A stretch of DNA of 64,000 nucleotides from contig JAUCBJ010006774.1 of assembly GCA_032718475.1 (NCBI GenBank), positions 1 through 64,000 on the forward strand. Reading direction: 5' to 3'. Positions within the stretch are counted from its first letter, which is position 1. Every line of letters begins with the position of its first letter. The stretch comes from Nemertoderma westbladi (taxonomy: Eukaryota; Xenacoelomorpha; Nemertodermatida; Nemertodermatidae). This document shows positions 22,501 through 34,900 of this stretch, in pieces. Both the position numbers and the translations under genes were made by a program. The notes beneath the pieces were generated by a model. It had not been told where the DNA came from. It worked only from the letters and a program-made list of their open reading frames with translations, and searched no databases.

Positions 22501-25500
22501 CTTACTCTGCTAGTAGGCCATCCACGGTTCTACCTTACTCTGCAAGTAGGCCATCCACGGTTCTACCTTACTCTGCAAGTAGGCCATCCACGGTTCTACC
22601 TTACTCTGCAAGTAGGCCATCCACGGTTCTACCTTACTCTGCAAGTAGGCCATCCACGGTTCTACCTTACTCTGCAAGTAGGCCATCCACGGTTCTACCT
22701 TACTCTGCAAGTAGGCCATCCACGGTTCTACCTTACTCTGCAAGTAGGCCATCCACGGTTCTACCTTACTCTGCAAGTAGGCCATCCACGGTTCTACCTT
22801 ACTCTGCAAGTAGGCCATCCACGGTTCTACCTTACTCTGCAAGTAGGCCATCCACGGTTCTACCTTACTCTGCAAGTAGGCCATCCACGGTTCTACCTTA
22901 CTCTGCTAGTAGGCCATCCACGGTTCTACCTTACTCTGCAAGTAGGCCATCCACGGTTCTACCTTACTCTGCAAGTAGGCCATCCACGGTTCTACCTTAC
23001 TCTGCAAGTAGGCCATCCACGGTTCTACCTTACTCTGCAAGTAGGCCATCCACGGTTCTACCTTACTCTGCTAGTAGGCCATCCACGGTTCTACCTTACT
23101 CTGCTAGTAGGCCATCCACGGTTCTACCTTACTCTGCAAGTAGGCCATCCACGGTTCTACCTTACTCTGCAAGTAGGCCATCCACGGTTCTACCTTACTC
23201 TGCAAGTAGGCCATCCACGGTTCTACCTTACTCTGCAAGTAGGCCATCCACGGTTCTACCTTACACTGCAAGTAGGCCATCCACGGTTCTACCTTACTCT
23301 GCTAGTAGGCCATCCACGGTTCTACCTTACTCTGCAAGTAGGCCATCCACGGTTCTACCTTACTCTGCAAGTAGGCCATCCACGGTTCTACCTTACTCTG
23401 CAAGTAGGCCATCCACGGTTCTACCTTACTCTGCAAGTAGGCCATCCACGGTTCTACCTTACTCTGCAAGTAGGCCATCCACGGTTCTACCTTACTCTGC
23501 AAGTAGGCCATCCACGGTTCTACCTTACTCTGCAAGTAGGCCATCCACGGTTCTACCTTACTCTGCAAGTAGGCCATCCACGGTTCTACCTTACTCTGCA
23601 AGTAGGCCATCCACGGTTCTACCTTACTCTGCAAGTAGGCCATCCACGGTTCTACCTTACTCTGCAAGTAGGCCATCCACGGTTCTACCTTACTCTGCTA
23701 GTAGGCCATCCACGGTTCTACCTTACTCTGCAAGTAGGCCATCCACGGTTCTACCTTACTCTGCTAGTAGGCCATCCACGGTTCTACCTTACTCTGCAAG
23801 TAGGCCATCCACGGTTCTACCTTACTCTGCAAGTAGGCCATCCACGGTTCTACCTTACTCTGCAAGTAGGCCATCCACGGTTCTACCTTACTCTGCAAGT
23901 AGGCCATCCACGGTTCTACCTTACTCTGCAAGTAGGCCATCCACGGTTCTACCTTACTCTGCAAGTAGGCCATCCACGGTTCTACCTTACTCTGCAAGTA
24001 GGCCATCCACGGTTCTACCTTACTCTGCAAGTAGGCCATCCACGGTTCTACCTTACTCTGCTAGTAGGCCATCCACGGTTCTACCTTACTCTGCAAGTAG
24101 GCCATCCACGGTTCTACCTTACTCTGCAAGTAGGCCATCCACGGTTCTACCTTACTCTGCAAGTAGGCCATCCACGGTTCTACCTTACTCTGCTAGTAGG
24201 CCATCCACGGTTCTACCTTACTCTGCTAGTAGGCCATCCACGGTTCTACCTTACTCTGCTAGTAGGCCATCCACGGTTCTACCTTACTCTGCAAGTAGGC
24301 CATCCACGGTTCTACCTTACTCTGCAAGTAGGCCATCCACGGTTCTACCTTACTCTGCAAGTAGGCCATCCACGGTTCTACCTTACTCTGCAAGTAGGCC
24401 ATCCACGGTTCTACCTTACTCTGCAAGTAGGCCATCCACGGTTCTACCTTACTCTGCAAGTAGGCCATCCACGGTTCTACCTTACTCTGCAAGTAGGCCA
24501 TCCACGGTTCTACCTTACTCTGCAAGTAGGCCATCCACGGTTCTACCTTACTCTGCAAGTAGGCCATCCACGGTTCTACCTTACTCTGCTAGTAGGCCAT
24601 CCACGGTTCTACCTTACTCTGCTAGTAGGCCATCCACGGTTCTACCTTACTCTGCTAGTAGGCCATCCACGGTTCTACCTTACTCTGCAAGTAGGCCATC
24701 CACGGTTCTACCTTACTCTGCAAGTAGGCCATCCACGGTTCTACCTTACTCTGCAAGTAGGCCATCCACGGTTCTACCTTACTCTGCAAGTAGGCCATCC
24801 ACGGTTCTACCTTACTCTGCAAGTAGGCCATCCACGGTTCTACCTTACTCTGCAAGTAGGCCATCCACGGTTCTACCTTACTCTGCTAGTAGGCCATCCA
24901 CGGTTCTACCTTACTCTGCTAGTAGGCCATCCACGGTTCTACCTTACTCTGCAAGTAGGCCATCCACGGTTCTACCTTACTCTGCAAGTAGGCCATCCAC
25001 GGTTCTACCTTACTCTGCAAGTAGGCCATCCACGGTTCTACCTTACTCTGCAAGTAGGCCATCCACGGTTCTACCTTACTCTGCAAGTAGGCCATCCACG
25101 GTTCTACCTTACACTGCAAGTAGGCCATCCACGGTTCTACCTTACTCTGCAAGTAGGCCATCCACGGTTCTACCTTACTCTGCAAGTAGGCCATCCACGG
25201 TTCTACCTTACTCTGCAAGTAGGCCATCCACGGTTCTACCTTACTCTGCAAGTAGGCCATCCACGGTTCTACCTTACTCTGCTAGTAGGCCATCCACGGT
25301 TCTACCTTACTCTGCAAGTAGGCCATCCACGGTTCTACCTTACTCTGTGCAAGTAGGCCATCCACGGTTCTACCTTACTCTGCTAGTAGGCCATCCACGG
25401 TTCTACCTTACTCTGCTAGTAGGCCATCCACGGTTCTACCTTACTCTGCTAGTAGGCCATCCACGGTTCTACCTTACTCTGCAAGTAGGCCATCCACGGT

Positions 25501-25612
25501 TCTACCTTACTCTGCAAGTAGGCCATCCACGGTTCTACCTTACTCTGCAAGTAGGCCATCCACGGTTCTACCTTACTCTGCAAGTAGGCCATCCACGGTT
25601 CTACCTTACACT
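16528..25612. repeat. 33-bp minisatellite array, about 275 copies (9.1 kb)
   Basis: The unit GCAAGTAGGCCATCCACGG plus TTCTACCTTACTCT repeats head to tail with very high identity. Common unit variants are TTACACT for TTACTCT and GCTAGTAGG for GCAAGTAGG; rare changes include a 6-bp insertion at about 16741, GTAAGCC at 18487 and 19510, and a small insertion near 25348. Since 33 is a multiple of three, the minus strand reads the 11-residue peptide MAYLQSKVEPW repeatedly; the GCTAGTAGG variant turns TTG into TAG and breaks the frame roughly 40 times. The array stops about 80 bp beyond the likely NAA30 polyadenylation signal. I treat the ORFs as a by-product. Confidence 0.97.
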
Positions 25613-25689
25613 TTATGAACAACAACCAAGTAAATATGTTCCCGGCCAGGTAAATAAACACTAATAATAAAATCAGTTTACAGATATAT

Positions 25690-25695
25690 TTATTT
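25690..25695 (-). terminator. Candidate polyadenylation signal of NAA30
   Basis: TTTATT on the plus strand is AATAAA on the minus strand, about 300 bp after the NAA30 stop and just before the 33-bp array. Position fits a short 3' UTR; this is not proven. Confidence 0.4.
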
Positions 25696-25996
25696 TAAAT
25701 TGAGAACTAATATTTAAAACATCAAAGAGCTTAAAATCAACACAAGTTGTTTCAGTTTAGTTTAATTATTGGTTGTAGAGAAATGTAATCAACAGAAGTT
25801 GTTTCAGTTTAGTTTCCTATTTCCTTAAACCGACGGACATTGAGCTAAAATATACAGCGTAAATAATGAGAGCGAGAGCACAAACAGACAGACAGTTGGT
25901 CGCCAACACAAACCTCTACATACTAGAACTGTAAGAATTAATTACTTTATATACAAAAGGAAACCAATTAGTTACTGTAAATAAATAGAAAGGCCC

Positions 25997-26962
25997 CTAA
26001 CGGAGCCACAACTTCAGTCTCAGTGCGTCCACCCCGTTCAGGTAGTACCGGAACAGTCGCTTGTCCCTCACGAACCCCAAATTCTCGTACAACCGCAGGG
26101 CGCCCTGGTTGGTGACCTCGGTCTCCAGGACGACCTCGTCGCATCCCCGACCTACCATCGCTGCGATCGCCCGCCGGACCAGCACCGAGGCGATCCCGTT
26201 CCGTCTGTAGTCCCGGTGGACCGCCAGCATCGCGATGTAACCCCGCCGCACCATCTGTTTGTGGTAGTCGAGTTTACAGACGATGGATCCGATGCAACTC
26301 CCGTTAACCGTCGCCAGGAAACAGAGTTGCGGCCAGTTGTGTATGAAGTATCTGTACGTATAGACGGAGTAAGGCTCAGAGAGGTCGTCCGTAATCAGTT
26401 TCATTATGTCCGGCATCTGGCGTTCCGAGGTGTAGTGTATGTATTCGATAACATCCCCGGAATGCGTTACAGACACAGCAGTTTCTATGGGAACGGAAGA
26501 ACAACCTACTGCGCTGTCGTCAGCCAACGAAAGAGTTTGTAATTCTCTTACGGCGTCATCCACTGATGCCCCGCCGGTTAAGGTGTTTAACGCTGGTTCG
26601 TAGGTTTCCCTAGCTCTTTGTCGAATAGTTCCCGGCAACGAATCGTATTGCTCTCTCTGTGGGGACCTCGTGCTTGTATGCTGGTGGGCTGTGTCGCGAT
26701 TGAGTCTGTTGCTTGGATCTTCGCAGTCTCGTGTTTTACAAGACGTTGGTGCGTTACCTGGGTTACTGCAAGAGATCTCGTGACATAGACACGGAGAATC
26801 TAAGTTATACGGGTTTACCGGTAGTTTTGATTCTTGATTTAGAAAAGTTGGATTAACGAATCCATTCCTCGGTTTAGGTGGTTGATTCGTTTGCGCGTAC
26901 AACATGGATTTAGGTCGAACGTCCAATGGAGTCGGCATATTTATTTCTTCATCGTCTGCCAT
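25997..26962 (-). CDS. NAA30: N-alpha-acetyltransferase 30 (NatC catalytic subunit)
   Basis: This 321-residue protein ends in a GNAT acetyltransferase domain (about 171-318) with the blocks [48 protein letters not shown] (253-258, the acetyl-CoA pyrophosphate loop), [31 protein letters not shown] and [11 protein letters not shown], which are near-diagnostic of NAA30/MAK3. NatC, with NAA35 and NAA38, acetylates N-terminal Met followed by hydrophobic residues on ribosome-bound chains. The first 170 residues are polar, low-complexity and poorly conserved, as in vertebrate orthologues. The ATG at 26962 begins [12 protein letters not shown]. The whole protein is in one exon and is more GC-rich than its surroundings. 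It is transcribed divergently from the GTPase gene starting at 28755. Confidence 0.96.
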   Translation of the reverse strand: MADDEEINMPTPLDVRPKSMLYAQTNQPPKPRNGFVNPTFLNQESKLPVNPYNLDSPCLCHEISCSNPGNAPTSCKTRDCEDPSNRLNRDTAHQHTSTRSPQREQYDSLPGTIRQRARETYEPALNTLTGGASVDDAVRELQTLSLADDSAVGCSSVPIETAVSVTHSGDVIEYIHYTSERQMPDIMKLITDDLSEPYSVYTYRYFIHNWPQLCFLATVNGSCIGSIVCKLDYHKQMVRRGYIAMLAVHRDYRRNGIASVLVRRAIAAMVGRGCDEVVLETEVTNQGALRLYENLGFVRDKRLFRYYLNGVDALRLKLWLR

Positions 26963-27335
26963 TTAAAATAGTGAATATCAGACAGCAAAAACACAAACTT
27001 ACAGGACATTCCTATTTGCAGTTCACCGCATTACATGATATTACCGTAACCGGTACAAGAAGGTAGGCCTATTGCTGCCATGACATTCAGTTATTATTAC
27101 TGTCGTGTTGATTGACCGACAAATAACCTTTCTAAACTGTCTACAGGTTTGTTTGTTTAGTTTTTATAAAATATTCACCCATTAGATCAGTTAGTGTTCC
27201 TGGTGGCTTCTATGTAATTTAAATATTGTGTTTCGATTACTCAATGTTACTGTATATTAGTTGCCTTATTCGAATAGTAAACATATTAAAAATATCAATA
27301 TTGTTAATCTGCTGGTCCCCAGAAGAATCATGTAT
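26963..27335. promoter_or_regulatory. NAA30 upstream region, no recognised element
   Basis: AT-rich sequence between the NAA30 start and the transposon. It should contain the NAA30 promoter by position, but I see no TATA box or other clear motif. Confidence 0.3.
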
Positions 27336-28395
27336 GGCTAAATCTTTTCGACCTACGCGTAGGCCTACGCGTAGCTACGCGTAGTTCGCAACATTGGGTC
27401 ATATATCACCAGTTTCAGAGTTTTAACGCGTAGGTGCTACGCGTAGCTACGCGTAGGTCCTACGCGACCTACGCGTAGGTGCTACGTATAACTACGCGTA
27501 GGTGCTACCCCTAAACTATGGGTATACGACGTTTATCATTAGTAGGCCTACGTATACCAAGTGCTTCAGTACTAAAATAAGACAATACTGTGTATATTCA
27601 ATAAACAACCCACAACAACCATCAAATGCTTTCCACAGTAATGCATCCTATACCTGTATACTCTATATAGAGGCATACGCTAAGACTACATATTCTTCAC
27701 TTCATGTGTTGCGGGCGCTAAAATGTGTTAATAATCTTTAGAGTTCAAAAATAGTTTACAAAGGAAATTAGGCCGATGGTTCTTATCGATTCTCTATGCT
27801 TTTTATTGTCTTTGTTCACGATAGGGCAATGATATATTTAATATGTTAACCCCTTGACAAGGGAAGGGGGAGACTAAATTGTCTACCATGATTGGTTGCA
27901 CTTGTTATTTGACCAAACTATTGAATTATATGCAGTATTTATCAGCTTTCGATTAACCACTTCACCGGTAGATTGGTAGCTTACTACTGTGGAATATTTA
28001 AATAATCAAATGGAAACAAAGATACTTGAATCATGAGACGTGAATTTTATGTCTACTTTTTATTCATCCTGTGTTTGTATGTGAAAGAGCCGAATATTAT
28101 TTATTACCAGTGCTGTATGTAGAGATATGAGCTTCCGATTCGGTTATTCCATTTGTCTGATAATCAGATACCTGACATACCGATACTTGCCTAACAACTC
28201 AACCCTACCGGACCTGAAATGAAAAATCATTGTTATCAGGACTGCTACGCGTAACACCTACGCGTAGTTTCAAAATACCTACGCGTAGTTATAAAACACC
28301 TACGCGTAGTTGTTAAAAAGGCAGTAAGTCTGGCCCTACCGGTAAATGACAGGAATGGAAGTTACAAACTACGCGTAGGTCGAAAAGATTTACCC
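27336..28395. mobile_element. 1.06-kb non-autonomous hAT-like transposon with CTACGCGTAG subterminal palindromes
   Basis: The ends GGCTAAATCTTTTCGACC and GGTCGAAAAGATTTACCC form a TIR of about 27 bp that runs into CTACGCGTAG. They are flanked by a perfect 8-bp target duplication TCATGTAT (27328-27335 and 28396-28403), the hAT hallmark, although P elements also make 8 bp. The 10-bp palindrome CTACGCGTAG and close variants cluster in the first 170 bp and last 150 bp, as transposase-binding subterminal repeats would. A 79-codon ORF inside shows no transposase motif. It lies between the divergent NAA30 and GTPase genes. Confidence 0.85.
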
Positions 28396-28754
28396 TCATG
28401 TATCTGTGGTTTATGTTATTGCCCTGCAACGGAAGCCACCCATTATGACAACTGCAATTACATTCCACAGTTTCATTCCAAACTACGCGTTTGACTATTT
28501 TTAATGAATCTCGACCTCTCGGCGCCGTCATCAGTATTAGTATTAATTTATTTATTATTTTATGACACTAACTAACAAATTATTTTGTGATCATAAATCT
28601 CTTTCTTCCTTGTGCTCTAATTATTTTACTATTATTAATACTTAATTTTACCGTATTTTATAAATATATATATAACTTTAATGTCAGTGCACTAGCTCCA
28701 AAATGTTTGGATATTAGAGTGTTTCAGAAAGTGTTTTTTTGTTTGCTTCCAGCC

Positions 28755-28918
28755 ATGTCTGGGAAAATGAAGCGTCAAGGAGGCAACGTGAGCGGTGATT
28801 CGCTGATGGTTTCAACCAATGAGAAGATCCTACGCGAGATCCACAATCTTTACGTTGATACCGATAAAGGCCTTGTACCCATTGCGGAGAGTCTCAAGAT
28901 AAAGCTCTTAGCCCCCAG
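28755..28918 (+). CDS. GTPase exon 1 (residues 1-54, phase 2 end)
   Basis: It begins MSGKMKRQGG and ends IKLLAP plus AG of an arginine codon, with donor CAG/GTGAAC. The open frame extends upstream to 28587, but that part is AT-rich and hydrophobic by chance composition; the ATG at 28755 has the better context. Confidence 0.75.
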
Positions 28919-31900
28919 GTGAACCATGTTTATCATCATACTAGGGACATCCCGACATCCTACTAGGGACATCCCTACATCCTACTAGGGACATCCCTAC
29001 ATCCTACTAGGGACATCCCTACATCCTACTAGGGACATCGGTACATCCTACTAAGGACATCGCTACATCCTACTAGGGACATCCCTACATCCTACTAGGG
29101 ACATCCCTACATCCTACTAGGGACATCCCTACATCCTACTAGGGCCATCCCTACATCCTACTAGGGACATCCCTACATCCTACTAGGGCCATCCCTACAT
29201 CCTACTAGGGACATCCCGACATCCTACTAGGGACATCCCTACATCCTACTAGGGACATCGCTACATCCTACTAGGGACATCCCTACATCCTACTAGGGGC
29301 ATCGCTACATCCTTCTAGGGACATCCCTACATCCTACTAGGGGCATCGCTACATCCTACTAGGGGCATCGCTACATCCTACTAGGGACATCGCTACATCC
29401 TACTAGGGACATCCCTACATCCTACTAGGGACATCCCTACATCCTACTAGGGACATCCCTACATCCTACTAGGGACATCCCTACATCCTACTAGGGACAT
29501 CCCTACATCCTACTAGGGGCATCGCTACATCCTACTAGGGACATCCCTACATCCTACTAGGGACATCCCTACATCCTACTAGGGGCATCGCTACATCCTT
29601 CTAGGGACATCCCTACATCCTACTAGGGACATCCCTACACCCTACTAGGGACATCCCTACATCCTACTAGGGACATCCCTACATCCTACTAGGGACATCC
29701 CTACATCCTACTAGGGACATCCCTACATCCTACTAGGGACATCCCTACATCCTACTAGGGACATCCCTACACCCTACTAGGGACATCCCTACATCCTACT
29801 AGGGACATCCCTACATCCTACTAGGGACATCCCTACATCCTACTAGGGACATCCCTACATCCTACTAGGGACATCCCTACATCCTACTAGGGACATCCTA
29901 CTAGGGACATCCCTACATCCTACTAGGGACATCCCTACATCCTACTAGGGACATCCCTACATCCTACTAGGGACATCCCTACATCCTACTAGGGACATCC
30001 CTACATCCTACTAGGGGCATCGCTACATCCTACTAGGGACATCCCTACACCCTACTAGGGACATCCCTACATCCTACTAGGGACATCCCTACATCCTACT
30101 AGGGACATCCCTACATCCTACTAGGGACATCCCTACATCCTACTAGGGACATCCCTACATCCTACTAGGGACATCCCTACACCCTACTAGGGACATCGCT
30201 ACATCCTACTAGGGACATCCCTACATCCTACTAGTGACATCGCTACATCCTACTAGGGACATCCCTACATTCTACTAGGGACATCCCTACATCCTACTAG
30301 GGACATCCCTACATCCTACTAGGGACATCCTACTAGGGACATCCCTACATCCTACTAGGGACATCCCTACACCCTACTAGGGACATCGCTACATCCTACT
30401 AGGGACATCCCTACATCCTACTAGGGACATCCCTACATCCTACTAGGGACATCCCTACATCCTACTAGGGACATCCCTACATCCTACTAGGGACATCCCT
30501 ACATCCTACTAGGGACAGGACATCCCTACATCCTACTAGGGACAGGACATCCCTACATCCTACTAGGGGCATCGCTACATCCTTCTAGGGACATCCCTAC
30601 ATCCTACTAGGGACATCCCGACATCCTACTAGGGACATCCCGACATCCTACTATTGACATCGCTACATCCTACTAGGGACATCCCTACATCTACTAGGGA
30701 CATCGCTACATCCTACTAATGACATCCCTACACCCTACTAGGGACATCCCTACATCCTACTAGGGGCATCGCTACATCCTACTAGGGACATCCCTACATC
30801 CTACTAGGGACATCCCTACACCCTACTAGGGACATCCCGACATCCTACTAGGGACATCGCTACATCCTACTAGGGACATCCCTACACCCTACTAGGGACA
30901 TCCCTACATCCTACTAGGGACATCCCTACATCCTACTAGGGACATCCCGACATCCTACTAGGGACATCCCTACATCCTACTAGGGACATCCCTACATCCT
31001 ACTAGGGACATCCCGACATTCTACTAGGGACATCCCGACATCCTACTAGGGACATCCCTACATCCTACTAGGGACATCCCTACATCCTACTAGGGACATC
31101 CCTACATCCTACTAGGGACATCCCGACATCCTACTAGGGACATCCCTACATCCTACTAGGGACATCCCTACATCCTACTAGGGACATCGGTACATCCTAC
31201 TAAGGACATCGCTACATCCTACTAGGGACATCCCTACATCCTACTAGGGACATCCCTACATCCTACTAGGGACATCCCTACATCCTACTAGGGACATCCC
31301 TACATCCTACTAGGGCCATCCCTACATCCTACTAGGGACATCCCTACATCCTACTAGGGCCATCCCTACATCCTACTAGGGACATCCCGACATCCTACTA
31401 GGGACATCCCTACATCCTACTAGGGACATCGCTACATCCTACTAGGGACATCCCTACATCCTACTAGGGGCATCGCTACATCCTTCTAGGGACATCCCTA
31501 CATCCTACTAGGGGCATCGCTACATCCTACTAGGGGCATCGCTACATCCTACTAGGGACATCGCTACATCCTACTAGGGACATCCCTACATCCTACTAGG
31601 GACATCCCTACATCCTACTAGGGACATCCCTACATCCTACTAGGGACATCCCTACATCCTACTAGGGACATCCCTACATCCTACTAGGGGCATCGCTACA
31701 TCCTACTAGGGACATCCCTACATCCTACTAGGGACATCCCTACATCCTACTAGGGGCATCGCTACATCCTTCTAGGGACATCCCTACATCCTACTAGGGA
31801 CATCCCTACACCCTACTAGGGACATCCCTACATCCTACTAGGGACATCCCTACATCCTACTAGGGACATCCCTACATCCTACTAGGGACATCCCTACATC

Positions 31901-34900
31901 CTACTAGGGACATCCCTACATCCTACTAGGGACATCCCTACACCCTACTAGGGACATCCCTACATCCTACTAGGGACATCCCTACATCCTACTAGGGACA
32001 TCCCTACATCCTACTAGGGACATCCCTACATCCTACTAGGGACATCCCTACATCCTACTAGGGACATCCTACTAGGGACATCCCTACATCCTACTAGGGA
32101 CATCCCTACATCCTACTAGGGACATCCCTACATCCTACTAGGGACATCCCTACATCCTACTAGGGACATCCCTACATCCTACTAGGGGCATCGCTACATC
32201 CTACTAGGGACATCCCTACACCCTACTAGGGACATCCCTACATCCTACTAGGGACATCCCTACATCCTACTAGGGACATCCCTACATCCTACTAGGGACA
32301 TCCCTACATCCTACTAGGGACATCCCTACACCCTACTAGGGACATCCCTACATCCTACTAGGGACATCCCTACATCCTACTAGGGACATCCCTACACCCT
32401 ACTAGGGACATCCCTACACCCTACTAGGGACATCGCTACATCCTACTAGGGACATCCCTACATCCTACTAGTGACATCGCTACATCCTACTAGGGACATC
32501 CTAACATTCTACTAGGGACATCCCTACATCCTACTAGGGACATCCCTACATCCTACTAGGGACATCCTACTAGGGACATCCCTACATCCTACTAGGGACA
32601 TCCCTACACCCTACTAGGGACATCGCTACATCCTACTAGGGACATCCCTACATCCTACTAGGGACATCCCTACATCCTACTAGGGACATCCCTACATCCT
32701 ACTAGGGACATCCCTACATCCTACTAGGGACATCCCTACATCCTACTAGGGACAGGACATCCCTACATCCTACTAGGGACAGGACATCCCTACATCCTAC
32801 TAGGGGCATCGCTACATCCTTCTAGGGACATCCCTACATCCTACTAGGGACATCCCGACATCCTACTAGGGACATCCCGACATCCTACTATTGACATCGC
32901 TACATCCTACTAGGGACATCCCTACATCTACTAGGGACATCGCTACATCCTACTAATGACATCCCTACACCCTACTAGGGACATCCCTACATCCTACTAG
33001 GGGCATCGCTACATCCTACTAGGGACATCCCTACATCCTACTAGGGACATCCCTACACCCTACTAGGGACATCCCGACATCCTACTAGGGACATCGCTAC
33101 ATCCTACTAGGGACATCCCTACACCCTACTAGGGACATCCCTACATCCTACTAGGGACATCCCTACATCCTACTAGGGACATCCCTACATCCTACTAGGG
33201 ACATCCCGACATCCTACTAGGGACATCCCTACATCCTACTAGGGACATCCCTACATCCTACTAGGGACATCCCGACATCCTACTAGGGACATCCCGACAT
33301 CCTACTAGGGACATCCCGACATCCTACTAGGGACATCCCTACATCCTACTAGGGACATCCCGACATCCTACTAGGGACATCCCTACATCCTACTAGGGAC
33401 ATCCCTACATCCTACTAGGGACATCCCTACATCCTACTAGGGACATCCCGACATCCTACTAGGGACATCCCGACATCCTACTAGGGACATCCCTACATCC
33501 TACTAGGGACATCCCTACATCCTACTAGGGACATCGCTACATCCTACTAGGGACATCGCTACATCCTACTAGGGACATCGCTACATCCTACTAGGGACAT
33601 CCCTACATCCTACTAGGGACATCCCTACATCCTACTAGGGGCATCCCTACATCCTACTAGGGACATCGCTACATCCTACTAGGGACATCGCTACATCCTA
33701 CTAGGGACATCCCTACATCCTACTAGGGACATCCCTACATCCTACTAGGGACATCCCGAAATCCTACTAGGGCCATCCCTACATCCTACTAGGGACATTC
33801 CTACATCCTACTAGGGACATCCCTACATCCTACTAGGGGCATCGCCACATCCTTCTAGGGACATCCCTACATCCTACTAGGGGCATCGCTACATCCTACT
33901 AGGGACATCGCTACATCCTACTAGGGACATCCCTACACCCTACTAGGGACATCCCTACATCCTACTAGGGACATCCCTACATCCTACTAGGGATATTCCT
34001 ACATCCTACTAGGGACATCCCTACATCCTACTAGGGGCATCGCCACATCCTTCTAGGGACATCCCTACATCCTACTAGGGGCATCGCTACATCCTACTAG
34101 GGACATCGCTACATCCTACTAGGGACATCCCTACATCCTACTAGGGACATCCATACATCCTACTAGGGACATCCCTACATCCTACTAGGGACATCCCGAC
34201 ATCCTACTAGGGACATCCCTACATCCTACTAGGGACATCCCTACATCCTACTAGGGGCATCGCTACATCCTTCTAGGGACATCCCTACATCCTACTAGGG
34301 GCATCGCTACATCCTTCTAGGGACATCCCTACATCCTACTAGGGACATCCCTACATCCTACTAGGGGCATCGCTACATCCTACTAGGGACATCCCTACAT
34401 CCTACTAGGGACAGGACATCCCTACATCCTACTAGGGGCATCGCTACATCCTTCTAGGGACATCCCTACATCCTACTAGGGACATCCCGACATCCTACTA
34501 GGGACATCCCGACATCCTACTAGGGACATCGCTACATCCTACTAGGGACATCCCTACATCCTACTAGGGACATCCCTACACCCTACTAGGGACATCCCTA
34601 CATCCTACTAGGGGCATCGCTACATTCTTCTAGGGACATCCCTACATCCTACTAGGGGCATCGCTACATCCTTCTAGGGACATCCCTACATCCTACTAGG
34701 GACATCCCTACATCCTACTAGGGGCATCGCTACATCCTACTAGGGACATCCCTACATCCTACTAGGGACAGGACATCCCTACAGCCTACTAGGGACCTCC
34801 CTACATCCTACTAGGGGCATCGCTACATCCTTCTAGGGACATCCCTACATCCTACTAGGGGCATCGCTACATCCTTCTAGGGACATCCCTACATCCTACT

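Noticed and set aside
16477-25661. Many minus-strand ORFs reading the MAYLQSKVEPW repeat
   Set aside because: They follow from a 33-bp unit without stops; there is no unique domain, no clear start or end context, and a stop variant has spread through the array.
26216-26542. 108-codon plus-strand ORF across NAA30
   Set aside because: Antisense shadow of the conserved GNAT domain.
28587-28754. 56-residue hydrophobic N-terminal extension of GTPase exon 1
   Set aside because: Strongly AT-rich, with chance-like Ile/Leu/Phe content, and the later ATG has better context; a real leader cannot be fully excluded without RNA.
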